A stretch of 64,000 bases of DNA from an uncultured bacterium (GCA_905215065.1 CAJMOF010000006.1:69526-133525), one strand, 5' to 3'; counted from the stretch's first letter, positions 44,148 through 53,267 are shown. Notes: a model not told the origin generated them from the letters alone. Translations and numbers: made by a program.

Positions 44148-45620
44148 TTACTTGGCCTGCTTATCGAGCGTGGGCTTCATGGCAATCAGGATTGCAGCGG
44201 CGACCAAGGAGCCAATCACGATGTCCAGGCAGAACAGCGCGACGTTGTTGGTGGCCAGGGCGACAATAAAGCCACCATGCGGAACATAGCAGTCGATGCC
44301 CTGGAAGGCGGCAAGCGCCGCGCCCACGGCAGAGCCGATGCAAATGCCGGGCAGGGTGTGGCCAAGATCCTTGACCGCGAAGGGAATAGCGCCCTCGGTA
44401 ATACCGATGCAGCCCATGAACAGCGCAGAGATGCCCATCTGACGGTCAGCGTCATCGAACTTGTTCTTGGCGATGAGCGCAGCGAGGCCGCAAGCAATCG
44501 GGGGAATGGCGACGGCGACGCGGAACATACCGTTGGGGCCGTAGATGCCGGAGGCCATGATGGCCATGGTAAAGGTCGAAGCGGTCTTGTTGATGGGGCC
44601 ACCCATATCGAAAGCGGTCATAACGCCAATGACCAGGCCCAGGACGACGGCGGAGCCGCCCTGCAGGCTGCCGAGCACGCTGGTGAGCCAATCCATCACA
44701 AAGCCAAGCGGCGTGGCCAGGATGTAGATGTAAGCCATGCCCAGGACGAGCGAGGTCAGAATCGGGATGATCAGAATGGGCATGATGGTCTGGATGGTGT
44801 TGTTGACCTTCCAGGTCTTCATCCAGCGGACAAAGTAACCGCAGATGACAGCCATGATCATGGCGCCCAAGAAGCCGGTCGAAACGCTGTTGCCGCTCGG
44901 GGTGACGACGGCGTTGTTAACCAAGTAGCCCAGGACGAAGCCGGGGGCAAGTGCGGGCTTACCGGCCATCGAGTAGGCGATGTATGCCGCAAGCACCGGA
45001 ATCATCATAGAGATGCCGGCCATGCCGATAGTGTTAAGGCTCACCATCAACGGGTTGGTGACCTCCATGCCGCTAGCACCGGCAGTACCGGATGCCAACG
45101 AGAAGGCGAGGAACACGCCACCGATAACGACGATGGGGATAAAATAGGAAACGCCGGTATTGAATGCATTGAGCAGCGTCTTGCCAGGGTCGGCAAAGAT
45201 GGACTGCTTGGACGCCGGTGTCGGGGCCTGCGGGGCAGCGGAGACGGCCTTCTTCTCTGCCTTGGCCTCGGCCTTGGACGCGTCAACGGCACCGCCCGTC
45301 GCCTTGATGATCTCGACAGCCTGGTCGATAATCTTTACCGGATCGGCGATTACATCCGAGGTGCCGACCTTGAGGAACTTGCCCTCGGCCATCTTCTGCT
45401 CAAAACGGTCCTCGTTCTCGACACCCACGTCGACGGACTCGAGCACCAGGTCGGCGGAATCAACGTCTTCCTGCGTGAGCTCATTCTCGATACCCAGACC
45501 ACCCTGAGCCTCGACTTTGCACTCGATGCCACGAGCGGCGCATTCATCCTGAATCGCCTTCTGGGCCATATACGTGTGGGCGATACCCACGGTACAGGCG
45601 GCAACGCCTACGATCTTCAT
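44148..45620 (-). CDS. PTS fructose-family EIIBC component
   Basis: The 490-residue protein has an EIIB domain (about 1-100) with the phosphorylated cysteine in VAACTVGIAHTYMA (Cys9), an Ala/Lys-rich linker (about 115-145), and a membrane EIIC domain with about nine helices and the family loops MGGPINKTASTF and ITEGAIPFAVKD. It imports and phosphorylates a ketose-like sugar; the sugar itself cannot be read. The ATG at 45620 follows AGGGAAGCA. It is the first gene of the operon, with a promoter (TATATT at 45721-45726) and candidate LacI sites upstream. Confidence 0.94.
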   Translation of the reverse strand: MKIVGVAACTVGIAHTYMAQKAIQDECAARGIECKVEAQGGLGIENELTQEDVDSADLVLESVDVGVENEDRFEQKMAEGKFLKVGTSDVIADPVKIIDQAVEIIKATGGAVDASKAEAKAEKKAVSAAPQAPTPASKQSIFADPGKTLLNAFNTGVSYFIPIVVIGGVFLAFSLASGTAGASGMEVTNPLMVSLNTIGMAGISMMIPVLAAYIAYSMAGKPALAPGFVLGYLVNNAVVTPSGNSVSTGFLGAMIMAVICGYFVRWMKTWKVNNTIQTIMPILIIPILTSLVLGMAYIYILATPLGFVMDWLTSVLGSLQGGSAVVLGLVIGVMTAFDMGGPINKTASTFTMAIMASGIYGPNGMFRVAVAIPPIACGLAALIAKNKFDDADRQMGISALFMGCIGITEGAIPFAVKDLGHTLPGICIGSAVGAALAAFQGIDCYVPHGGFIVALATNNVALFCLDIVIGSLVAAAILIAMKPTLDKQAK

Positions 45621-45720
45621 TGCTTCCCTCTTTTCATAGAGTTGCGTGCGCAAGACACCGTTTGCGGAGGCCTCCGGAGCATCCCCTGCCGTTTGGACTT
45701 GCTGTCTTTTCGACAAGACC

Positions 45721-45813
45721 AATATAGGTGCTCGTTTTTCTTAATGCCAGTTTATTTCGGTAAACGCGCAGGTCAGAGCGTTGGTTACGCTATTTAGTTA
45801 TGCGTTTAACCAA
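45721..45813. promoter_or_regulatory. Operon promoter and candidate LacI-type operators
   Basis: A minus-strand -10 TATATT (45721-45726) serves the PTS operon. Upstream, GGTAAACGCG (45759), TTGGTTACGC (45781-45790) and GCGTTTAACCAA (45802-45813) share the half-site GGTTAAACGC; the last two form an inverted pair with an 11-base spacer. They lie between the divergent operon and lacI-type gene. Confidence 0.55.
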
Positions 45814-46035
45814 AAATGAATCCTGCGATTTTACCCTCGATTTCAAAAGTCAAGAAGTATTTGATTTTCTCGGTAGACGGCAGATGCGCATGCCGGTCAC
45901 AAATTTCGACCCCACCCATATACCGCATTTGTTGCATACTCATATGAAAGGAAAAAGTCGCTCACCAAAGCGCATCCCTCACCAAGACTCAAAGTCATCA
46001 TGTTGGAAAATGCTCATCTGTCGGAAGGAGTCGCT

Positions 46036-47046
46036 GTGGCAAAACAGCGCGTTACGATCGCAGACGTCGCTCGAGAGGCGGGAACCTCGACGGCAAGCGT
46101 CTCGTATTACCTCAACGACAAACGAGAAAAGCTTAGCGAGAAGACGCAGGCAAAGATTGCGCGCGTCATCAAGGAACTCGGATACGTTCCCAACGCCCAA
46201 GCGCAAACGCTCACCGGCAAGCAGACCCACGTCATCGCCATCATCATCTTGGATAACACCAACAAATGGGCGGGCCTCGTCCTCAACGGCATGGAGCAGG
46301 TCATGCTCCCCGCGGGCTACCAGACGGTCGTTTGCACGAGCAACTTTAACCCCGAGACCGAGCTCATGTATGTCGACAAAATGCTCTCACTGGGCGTCGA
46401 TGGTTTTATCATCCAGCCCACGGCAAATTTCAAGGCAGTCCACGACCGCATCAAGCGCGCCGGCAAGCCCGTCGTCTTTTTTGACGCGGCCATCTACAGC
46501 CCAGGCACCAGCTGGATCAAAACCAACCTCTACGACGGCGTGTACAATGCCACGCAGGCGCTTCTCGACGCCGGCTACGAAGACTTCTTTTCCATCGCCG
46601 CCAACATGACCGAAATGCGCACTCGCATGGAACGTTTTCAGGGATATGCCGAGGCATTGGCCGCGAATGGGCAGCTCTACAAAGCCATCCCCATCGATCA
46701 CAACAAGCCGTCAATCAACGAGCTTACCGAATACTTTAAATACAAGTTCAACCCCGCCAAGCGCACGCTCATCTTCGTACAAAACCAATGGGCGCTTCCC
46801 CGTGTCTACAAGGCCCTCCAACCCATGGCCCATCTACTTCCGCAGCAAATAGGTCTTTTGGGACTCAACTGCGAAGACTGGACCAACCTCACCACGCCGA
46901 CCGTCTCCACGATCATCGAGCCCGTCGACCAGGAAGGCAGGGAGGCGGCCGAGATGCTGCTCGCCTTGCTTGATGGCAGCAGCCAACCCGGCGAGCAGCG
47001 CATTCTCGAGTGCAAGCTCAACTGGCTCGACTCCACCTCGATCTAG
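46036..47046 (+). CDS. LacI-family regulator of the PTS/transketolase operon
   Basis: The 336-residue protein begins (V)AKQRVTIADVAREAGTSTAS and VSYYLNDKREKL, the LacI helix-turn-helix, then PNAQAQTLTGKQ at the hinge and a sugar-binding core ending RILECKLNWLDS. The GTG at 46036 follows AAGGAGTCGCT and is at the usual place; an ATG at 46000 has no RBS. It is divergent from the six-gene sugar operon, about 415 bases between starts, with inverted GGTTAAACGC-type sites between. It is therefore the likely regulator. Confidence 0.92.
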   Translation: MAKQRVTIADVAREAGTSTASVSYYLNDKREKLSEKTQAKIARVIKELGYVPNAQAQTLTGKQTHVIAIIILDNTNKWAGLVLNGMEQVMLPAGYQTVVCTSNFNPETELMYVDKMLSLGVDGFIIQPTANFKAVHDRIKRAGKPVVFFDAAIYSPGTSWIKTNLYDGVYNATQALLDAGYEDFFSIAANMTEMRTRMERFQGYAEALAANGQLYKAIPIDHNKPSINELTEYFKYKFNPAKRTLIFVQNQWALPRVYKALQPMAHLLPQQIGLLGLNCEDWTNLTTPTVSTIIEPVDQEGREAAEMLLALLDGSSQPGEQRILECKLNWLDSTSI

Positions 47047-47175
47047 CCATACGTCAAATATGAAGCAAATGAACCAGTAGCGTTTGTCCCAAATCTTAAG
47101 TATTTGTTCGACAGAACGGCCTCTGCCGGCTCCTGCTAGACTGGTAGATTCCCAACCGTCCATCCAGGAGCCTCA

Positions 47176-48156
47176 ATGTCGCGCAAGTCCGCCTACAAGC
47201 AAGCACTTTCCATCGGCACCGCCGTGGTGCTGGGGTTTGCGCTGTTTACGGGATCGCTCGATGGGGCGCCCAAGTTGCTGTCGCCGCAAAGTGATGAGCA
47301 GGCGGCGGCTCTGGCCGAGAAGCAAAACGAGAGTCCCAGCCGCACCGACGACGAGGCGGACCTGGTTGCCCGGCTCGAATCGGGAACAGCGAGCTCCGAG
47401 GACTCTCAAAATAGCCAAGACTCTGGCGATGGCCCCGATTCCGCCGCAAGCGACACCGACGACGCTTCCACAGACAGCGCCGCCGCCCCCATCGACGAGG
47501 TGGAAAACCCCGACCTCAACCGCGCCCGTGGCGTATATCTCAGCAGCATTCCCGACTACGCCGGCAACCCCTACGTTGCCCTTCGCGCCGACAGCACGCA
47601 CCCGCTCGGCACGCCGTCATTCACACTCGATGAATACGATCGTGCCACCGAAGAGGGCTGCTTTAAGAAATTCTCCAAGCTCGACAGCCTGGGCCGCACT
47701 CGCAAGGCGCTCGCCTGCGTGGGCCCCGAATCGCTCGGTCAGGGCAAGCGCGGCGATATCTCGCGTATCCATCCTGCCGGTTGGCACCAGCAGCGCTACG
47801 ACTTTATTCCAGGCCAGAGCCTCTACAACCGCTGCCACCTCATCGCCTGGTCACTCTGCGGCGAAAACGCCAACCGCAAAAATCTCCTCACCGGCACGCG
47901 CTATCTCAACGAGACGGGCATGCTGCCGTTTGAAGAGCAGATCCTCGACTACGTCCGCGACACGGGCAACCACGTGCTCTATCGCGTCACGCCTATGTAC
48001 AACGAGGAGGAGCTCGTCTGTCGTGGCATTCGTCTGGAAGCACAATCGATCGAGGACCACGGCAAGACCCTGTGCTTCCACGTGTACTGCTACAACTTGC
48101 AGCCGCATGTGCAGATCGACTACGCCACCGGCCGCAACCAGGCCTCGGGGGATTAG
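47176..48156 (+). CDS. Secreted or membrane-anchored DNA/RNA non-specific endonuclease
   Basis: The 326-residue protein has an N-terminal hydrophobic segment (about 10-28, signal or anchor), a Ser/Asp/Ala-rich linker (about 35-110) and a C-terminal nuclease domain of the EndA/streptodornase group. The key strand-helix NRCHLIAWSLCGENANRKNL carries the general-base histidine (R-x-HL) and the metal-site asparagine. Many family members have RGH where this has RCH. It could degrade DNA for nutrition, escape from DNA traps or uptake. The ATG has AGGAGC upstream. It is monocistronic and convergent with the EF-G-like gene. Confidence 0.88.
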   Translation: MSRKSAYKQALSIGTAVVLGFALFTGSLDGAPKLLSPQSDEQAAALAEKQNESPSRTDDEADLVARLESGTASSEDSQNSQDSGDGPDSAASDTDDASTDSAAAPIDEVENPDLNRARGVYLSSIPDYAGNPYVALRADSTHPLGTPSFTLDEYDRATEEGCFKKFSKLDSLGRTRKALACVGPESLGQGKRGDISRIHPAGWHQQRYDFIPGQSLYNRCHLIAWSLCGENANRKNLLTGTRYLNETGMLPFEEQILDYVRDTGNHVLYRVTPMYNEEELVCRGIRLEAQSIEDHGKTLCFHVYCYNLQPHVQIDYATGRNQASGD

Positions 48157-48205
48157 CCCCGAGCCGCGACGAGAACCGATTTGCAACCCCACCGGGAATC
48201 AAAAA

Positions 48206-48234
48206 GGGCCGCTCCGGATTACCCAGAGCGGCCC
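48206..48234 (-). terminator. Terminator of the EF-G-like gene
   Basis: GGGCCGCTC (48206-48214) pairs with GAGCGGCCC (48226-48234); on the minus strand TTTTTG follows. Confidence 0.85.
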
Positions 48235-48270
48235 GTACATCGACATGCGTGGCGCAGACAAAGCCACACG

Positions 48271-50346
48271 CTACTTAGCGCGGCCCTCCTCATAGCGCTC
48301 GACCAGCTTGGCCTGCACGTCATAGGGCACCTGCTCATAGCCCGCGGGCTTCATGGTAAAGTCGCCCGTGCCGCGCGTGATAGAGCGCAGGCGCGTCGAG
48401 TAATCCGTCAGCTCGGCCAGCGGGGCCTGGGCAATGACCACGGTATCGCCGCGCTCGTCGGTCTCCATACCCGTCACGCGACCGCGCGAGGCCGAGATGT
48501 CGCCCATCACGGCGCCGGCATAGCTCTCGGGGATAGTCACCGTAATTTCCTCGATGGGCTCCAGTACCACCGGATCGGCATCGGCGCATGCCTTTCGCAG
48601 GCCGATGCGAGCCGCCGCGCGGAACGCCATCTCGTTGGAGTCGACGCTGTGATACGAGCCGTCGTACACAGCCACGCGAATGCCCGTGAGCGGGTAGCCA
48701 GCGATGATGCCGTCCTTCATGGTCTCCTGGACACCCTTGTCCACGGCGGGGATGAGCGAGCGCGGGATGCGGCCGCCCACGACCTCGTCCACAAACTCGT
48801 AGCCGTCGCTCGTGCCGTCGGGCCCAATGAGCGGCTCCACGCGCAGCCAGCAGTCGCCGTACTGACCGGCACCGCCGGTCTGCTTCTTGTGACGACCCTG
48901 AGCGCTTGCCGTGCGGCGGATGGTTTCGCGATACGGAATACGGATCGGCACGCTCTTTGCCACAACCTTGGTACGGTCCTCAAGGCGATTGAGCAGAACC
49001 GAAACCTGTGCCTCGCCTACCGCAGAGATAATGGTCTGGCCGGTCTCCTCGTCGCGGTCGATGCTCATGGTTGGATCGGCCTTGCAAGCCTTCTCGATAA
49101 ACGTGTAGAGCTTCTCTTCGTCGCCGCGATTCTCGGCCTCGATGGCAATACGGTACTGCGAGTTGGGGAACTTAAACGCCGCAGCCTCGACCTTACCGGT
49201 AATCGAGAGCGTGTCGCCCGTCTCGGCAGCCAGCTTGGGTGCCACGATGATATCGCCGGCATAGGCGTGGCCGACCTCGGTCATATCACGACCGCACATC
49301 ACATACAGGTGAGCCAGACGCTCGCCCTTGCGCGTGCGCGCATTGATCAGCTCAAGGCCCGGCTCAAGCGTGCCCGTCAGCACCTTGATAAAGCTGATGC
49401 GACCCTGTTGCGGATCGGCCAGGGTCTTAAACACAAACGCCACCGGGCGGTCATCGTCACTCGAGATCTTGAGCGAATCGCCGTCGATGAGCGGCATCTC
49501 GCCGTAGTCCGTCGGCGCCGGGAAGTACGTGGCGATGTCGTCCATCAGCGAGTTGACGCCCTGCTCCTTAATGCAATCGCCCGCAAAGACCGGCACAAAG
49601 ATGCGCTCGGCGATCGCCTTCGACAGCAGGCCCTCGAGCTCTTCCTGCGTCAGCGTCTCCTCGCCTTCCAGGTACTTCATCATCAGCTCGTCGTCAGCCT
49701 CGGCCACCAGCTCGCACAGATGGTCATGGGCCTCCTCGGCCTGGGCACGATACTCCTCGGGGATCTCCGACTCAACGGCTTCGGCGCCGTTGCAATGGCG
49801 CGCCTTCATGCGCACCAGGTCGATGATGCCGTCAAAGTCCTCGCCCTCGCCCCAGCCCAGGGTCACGGCGCCCAGGCGCGTACCAAAGCGCTCCTGCAGC
49901 AGGTCCATCGTGGTCGCAAAGCTGGCCTCGGAGCGCGACAGGCGGTTTACAAACACCGCACGCGCCAGACGCAGGTCCTCGGCGGCATACCAGAGCTTAA
50001 CCGTCGTAGGCTGCGGGCCGGCCTCGGCGTCGACAACAAACAGAGCCGTCTCGCAGACGCTCATCGCGGCATAGGCGTCGCCGATAAAATCGGGATAGCA
50101 CGGGGCATCGAGCACGTTGATGCGCGCGCCCTTCCAGTCGATCGGCGCAATGGTCGTCGAGATGGAAAATGCACGCTTGACCTCTTCAGGGTCATAGTCG
50201 AGCGTGGGCTTGGTGCCGTCGTGGCCGCCCAGGCGGGCGGTCTTGCCGGAAAGGTGGAGCATGGCCTCGGCGAGTGAAGTCTTGCCCACCCCGCCTTGGC
50301 CTACGAGCACCACGTTCCTTACGTTACCGGTCTTGGGAGCACCCAT
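48271..50346 (-). CDS. Elongation factor G-like GTPase (EF-G2 type)
   Basis: The 691-residue protein has a P-loop GQGGVGKTSL near residue 17, switch II DAPCYPDF in place of the usual DTPGHVDF, and VFVNRLSR in place of NKMD. The EF-G domains II to V follow, with QTGGAGQYGDC, the EGSYHSVDSNEMAF-like domain IV/V block and a C-terminal KPAGYEQVPYD. The changed G motifs place it in the EF-G-like branch found beside true EF-G in actinobacteria, not the translating EF-G itself. The function of this branch is unsettled; ribosome rescue or biogenesis has been proposed for relatives. The ATG follows AAGGAGGTCATC. Confidence 0.9.
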   Translation of the reverse strand: MGAPKTGNVRNVVLVGQGGVGKTSLAEAMLHLSGKTARLGGHDGTKPTLDYDPEEVKRAFSISTTIAPIDWKGARINVLDAPCYPDFIGDAYAAMSVCETALFVVDAEAGPQPTTVKLWYAAEDLRLARAVFVNRLSRSEASFATTMDLLQERFGTRLGAVTLGWGEGEDFDGIIDLVRMKARHCNGAEAVESEIPEEYRAQAEEAHDHLCELVAEADDELMMKYLEGEETLTQEELEGLLSKAIAERIFVPVFAGDCIKEQGVNSLMDDIATYFPAPTDYGEMPLIDGDSLKISSDDDRPVAFVFKTLADPQQGRISFIKVLTGTLEPGLELINARTRKGERLAHLYVMCGRDMTEVGHAYAGDIIVAPKLAAETGDTLSITGKVEAAAFKFPNSQYRIAIEAENRGDEEKLYTFIEKACKADPTMSIDRDEETGQTIISAVGEAQVSVLLNRLEDRTKVVAKSVPIRIPYRETIRRTASAQGRHKKQTGGAGQYGDCWLRVEPLIGPDGTSDGYEFVDEVVGGRIPRSLIPAVDKGVQETMKDGIIAGYPLTGIRVAVYDGSYHSVDSNEMAFRAAARIGLRKACADADPVVLEPIEEITVTIPESYAGAVMGDISASRGRVTGMETDERGDTVVIAQAPLAELTDYSTRLRSITRGTGDFTMKPAGYEQVPYDVQAKLVERYEEGRAK

Positions 50347-50584
50347 GATGACCTCCTTGCAGGGCCGCGCGCAATGCGCGACGCCAACGGGGAGGGTTCG
50401 CGGTCGGTGCCGTCCCAGGAGCAGCATGGTCGGCAGCCGAGCCGACTCACCCTCCAAATGTCCTATGCCACCACCCTACCCTCACGGGCGGCTGTCCATG
50501 CATACCTTTCGGCGCACGTATGAATACAGGCGGCGAGAGGAAGAGACAAGCTTGTGAGTCGATTATTGAACCCCGTCGACGCAA
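50347..50584. other. Upstream region of the EF-G-like gene; nothing further recognised
   Basis: About 240 bases without a credible gene between the EF-G-like gene and the terminator of the amino-acid importer operon. It must hold the EF-G-like promoter. No repeat of the window's families was seen. Confidence 0.5.
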
Positions 50585-50589
50585 ACAAA

Positions 50590-50623
50590 AAGCCGCCACA
50601 GACCGTAAGACCTGCGGCGGCTT
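50590..50623 (-). terminator. Terminator of the amino-acid importer operon
   Basis: On the minus strand AAGCCGCC-GCAGG pairs with CTG-T-GGCGGCTT, followed by TTTTG. Confidence 0.85.
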
Positions 50624-50656
50624 CGCCTCAATTAATAGTTGAGTAAATACCTGAGC

Positions 50657-51421
50657 CTATCCCTCGATGCGGCTCAAGAACTCATGCGTGCGCTGCTCGC
50701 GCGGATGGTCGATGACCTGCTCGGCAGGTCCCTCCTCGACAATACGACCGCCGTCCATAAAGACCACGCGGTCGGCAACATCGCGCGCAAACTGCATCGC
50801 ATGGGTCACGATCACCATCGTCATATTCTGCGCAGCGAGGTCCTTAATGACGCGCAGCACCTCGGCCGTTAGCTCGGGATCGAGCGCCGAGGTCGGCTCG
50901 TCAAAGAACAAGATCTCCGGGTCGAGCGCCAAGGCGCGGGCGATACTCACACGCTGTTGCTGACCGCCCGAAAGCTCGCAGGGCACCTTGTTCTCGTTGC
51001 CCGTAAGCCCCATCTGCGCAATAAGCTCGTGCGCGCGAGCTTCCGCCTGCTCGCGCGGGCACTTAAGCACGCGAATCGGTGCATCGGTGATATTTTTCAT
51101 CACGGTATAGTGCGGGAACAGATTGTAGTTCTGAAACACCAGACCAAACCGCGAGCGCGCCTGTTTAGGCACATCGCCCTTTGCGTACACCGCGCCCGAA
51201 CCCGCATCCGTCGCAACGGCAAGGTCGCCAAACGAGAGCGAGCCTCCGTCGAGTGTCTCGAGCAGCGTGGCACACCGCAGCAGCGTGGACTTGCCGCCAC
51301 CCGAAGGCCCGATAATCGCCACGACCTCGCCACGCTTGACCTCGAGCGAGATATCCTTGAGCACCTCATTGCCGCCAAACGCCTTGCGCGCGTTCGATAT
51401 ATTCATTACCGAATTAATCAT
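50657..51421 (-). CDS. Polar amino acid ABC transporter, ATP-binding subunit
   Basis: The 254-residue ATPase has Walker A GPSGGGKSTL near residue 38, signature ELSGGQQQRVSIARALALDP, Walker B ILFFDEPTSALD and the switch histidine in VIVTHAMQFA. It belongs to the GlnQ/HisP group. The ATG at 51421 overlaps the end of the permease gene by eight bases, so coupled translation is expected. It is the last gene of the binding protein, permease, ATPase operon. The exact amino acid is not known; the shared palindrome with ilvE hints at a tie to branched-chain amino acid or nitrogen status. Confidence 0.93.
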   Translation of the reverse strand: MINSVMNISNARKAFGGNEVLKDISLEVKRGEVVAIIGPSGGGKSTLLRCATLLETLDGGSLSFGDLAVATDAGSGAVYAKGDVPKQARSRFGLVFQNYNLFPHYTVMKNITDAPIRVLKCPREQAEARAHELIAQMGLTGNENKVPCELSGGQQQRVSIARALALDPEILFFDEPTSALDPELTAEVLRVIKDLAAQNMTMVIVTHAMQFARDVADRVVFMDGGRIVEEGPAEQVIDHPREQRTHEFLSRIEG

Positions 51422-52052
51422 GGTAGTAATCCAATTTTTTCTCGGCGGCGCCCAGCAGCATCTCGACCACAAAGTTAAAGACCCAGTAGATCAGCGCCGC
51501 GATCGCAAACGGCACCATGCTCACCTGCGAGGCGACCAGCGCCTTGGCCGTCGAGAACATCTCACCCACGCCAATGGCAAATGCCAGCGACGTATCCTTG
51601 ACCAGCGTGATAATCTCGTTGCCCATCGCCGGCAAAATGCGCTTGGCGACCTGCGGCATCACGATATACAGAAACGTCTGCATGCGCGAGTAGCCCAGCA
51701 CCTCGGCAGCCTCGTATTGACCGCGCGGAATGGACTGCAGTCCCGAGCGATAGATCTCGGCAAAGTAGCCGGCGTAGTTGATGATGAATGCCACAACGCA
51801 CGCCGTCCACTTGGAATCGGGCGTGAGCGAAATGCCAAACACGTAGTACGGGGCAAAGTAGATGGCAAACATCTGCAGCATGAGCGGCGTACCGCGCATG
51901 ACCGAAATGTAGATGCGCGCAATCCAGCGAAGCGGCGCGATCTTACTCATACGCATAAACGCCACGGGGATTCCCAGCGGAATCGACCCCAGCAGCGTCA
52001 GCACAAACAACTGCAAACTGACCAAGAATCCCTGGCCAAGCATCTGCATCAT
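51414..52052 (-). CDS. Polar amino acid ABC transporter, permease subunit
   Basis: The 212-residue permease has about five membrane helices and the EAA-loop block GLQSIPRGQYEAAEVLGYSR, followed by MQTFLYIVMPQVAKRILPAM, the contact site for the ATPase; IYISVMRGTPLMLQMF is the usual second block of the HisM/GlnP family. The ATG at 52052 is chosen because it gives the standard start MMQMLGQGFLVSLQ; a TTG further upstream is in frame. A long hairpin separates it from the binding-protein gene upstream. One permease alone implies a homodimer. Confidence 0.9.
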   Translation of the reverse strand: MMQMLGQGFLVSLQLFVLTLLGSIPLGIPVAFMRMSKIAPLRWIARIYISVMRGTPLMLQMFAIYFAPYYVFGISLTPDSKWTACVVAFIINYAGYFAEIYRSGLQSIPRGQYEAAEVLGYSRMQTFLYIVMPQVAKRILPAMGNEIITLVKDTSLAFAIGVGEMFSTAKALVASQVSMVPFAIAALIYWVFNFVVEMLLGAAEKKLDYYHD

Positions 52053-52112
52053 GACCTGAATAGACAACCCAAGCTCTCTTTCACAGCAACGGAACAGCGA
52101 ACCCAATGCTAA

Positions 52113-52219
52113 AGCGGGTTTTCCAGGTGCCCGAGTTTGCCGTGAAAGAGGAGCGCCGCGTACTAAATGTACGCAAGCGACGGTTTGAACGGCAAAATCG
52201 GGTGCCTGGGAAAGCCGCT
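52113..52219 (-). repeat. Long imperfect hairpin between binding-protein and permease genes
   Basis: 31-base arms, 52113-52143 and 52189-52219, pair at 26 positions, and several of the others allow wobble. The tip holds GCGTAC-TAAAT-GTACGC. It begins at the stop codon of the binding-protein gene and may protect that message or reduce downstream expression. Confidence 0.75.
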
Positions 52220-53078
52220 ATTTGAGCACCCAGTTGTCGAAGGAAAGACCGTAATCTGCATACTTGTCGCACAGGTCCTTGACCGTGCCGTCCTCGTAGA
52301 GCGCCTTGAGCGACTCGGTCACGGCATCGGCGGACTTGGTGTCGCCCTTCTTAAAGCCGACGGCGTAGTGCTCGCTGGACAGCGGCTTGTCGAGCTGCGT
52401 ATAGGCATCGGGCTTGGCGGCAAGCTGATACTGGGCAATCGAAAGGTCGCAAGCCACGGCATCGACCGCGCCGCTCTCGAGCTGCATAAAGGCCGTGTTG
52501 TACTCGCCGATGGTATCGAGCGTGGCAAACGTCGCGGCCAGATCCTTCTGGTCGCCCTCGAGCACATCCTGCGCAGCGGAATCAGTCTGGGTAATCACGG
52601 TCTTGCCGGCAAGATCGTCCCAGCTCTTGATACCCGCGTCCTTCTTGACCACCAACACCTGCTCGTTGAGCATATACGGCTCGGAGAACGTGTAGTCGTC
52701 CTCGCGGCCCTCCATGGTAAAGCCGTTCCAGATGCAGTTGATGGCGCCGGAGTTGAGCAGCGTGTCCTTGGCATCCCAATCGATGGCCTCGTAATCGACA
52801 TCCCAGCCCTGCTTATCGGCAACGGCCTTGGCAAGGTCAAGGTCAAAGCCCGTGTACTCGCCGTCATCGCCCACAAAGCCGTACGGAGGGTAGGACTTGT
52901 CAAAGCCCACCACGAGCTTCTTGGACTCCGCGGCGCCCTTCACATCCTTGGCCGCGGCAGAACCAGCAGCGGAGCCCTTGCCAGCACCACCGCCGCAGCC
53001 GACAAGACCAAGGCCAAGCACCGTGGCGAGCGAGCCGGCTAGACCAACAAACTGACGACGAGACATATCGGTATTCAT
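52218..53078 (-). CDS. Amino acid ABC transporter substrate-binding lipoprotein
   Basis: The 286-residue precursor starts MNTDMSRRQFVGLAGS, with a twin-arginine-like SRRQFVG followed by a lipobox ending LVGC (Cys28), so it is probably a lipoprotein, possibly exported by Tat. A Gly/Ala/Ser linker leads into the SBP_bac_3 domain: LVVGFDKSYPPYGFVGDDGE, YTGFDLDLAKAVAD, then the NCIWNGFTM and VDAVACDLSIAQY blocks. The ATG at 53078 follows AAGGGGGAATACC. It is the first gene of the operon; palindromes over its promoter suggest repression. Confidence 0.93.
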   Translation of the reverse strand: MNTDMSRRQFVGLAGSLATVLGLGLVGCGGGAGKGSAAGSAAAKDVKGAAESKKLVVGFDKSYPPYGFVGDDGEYTGFDLDLAKAVADKQGWDVDYEAIDWDAKDTLLNSGAINCIWNGFTMEGREDDYTFSEPYMLNEQVLVVKKDAGIKSWDDLAGKTVITQTDSAAQDVLEGDQKDLAATFATLDTIGEYNTAFMQLESGAVDAVACDLSIAQYQLAAKPDAYTQLDKPLSSEHYAVGFKKGDTKSADAVTESLKALYEDGTVKDLCDKYADYGLSFDNWVLK

Positions 53079-53096
53079 GGTATTCCCCCTTGATGG

Positions 53097-53163
53097 CACT
53101 TTAGTTAGGTAAAGTGAGTCATGTAACGTCCAGAATCATACACTTTAGTGAGATGGAGTACAA
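53097..53163 (-). promoter_or_regulatory. Promoter and palindromic operators of the amino-acid importer operon
   Basis: Minus strand: -35 TTGTAC (53158-53163), 17-base spacer, -10 TATGAT (53135-53140). CACTTTAGTG (53141-53150) fills the spacer, and CACTTTA-GTTAGG-TAAAGTG (53097-53116) lies downstream of the expected start, so a repressor is likely. The core is shared with the ilvE upstream site. Confidence 0.65.
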
Positions 53164-53267
53164 GGGAGGGCTTGCCCGGCGTGGGCGGGGAGCGGCGCGT
53201 AATTAAGTTTCCTGCTCTACAGTCCTGCGCAAGACGGAAAGCGCGCATGGAGCACTAGGTTGGAGCA

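Noticed and set aside
42669..45797. A 1,042-codon plus-strand open frame
   Set aside because: It is antisense to the EIIBC and GatZ-like genes, both of which have clear family motifs and RBSs; the antisense product is low-complexity in look.
48181..50277. A 698-codon plus-strand open frame
   Set aside because: It is antisense to the EF-G-like gene and has no recognisable domain.
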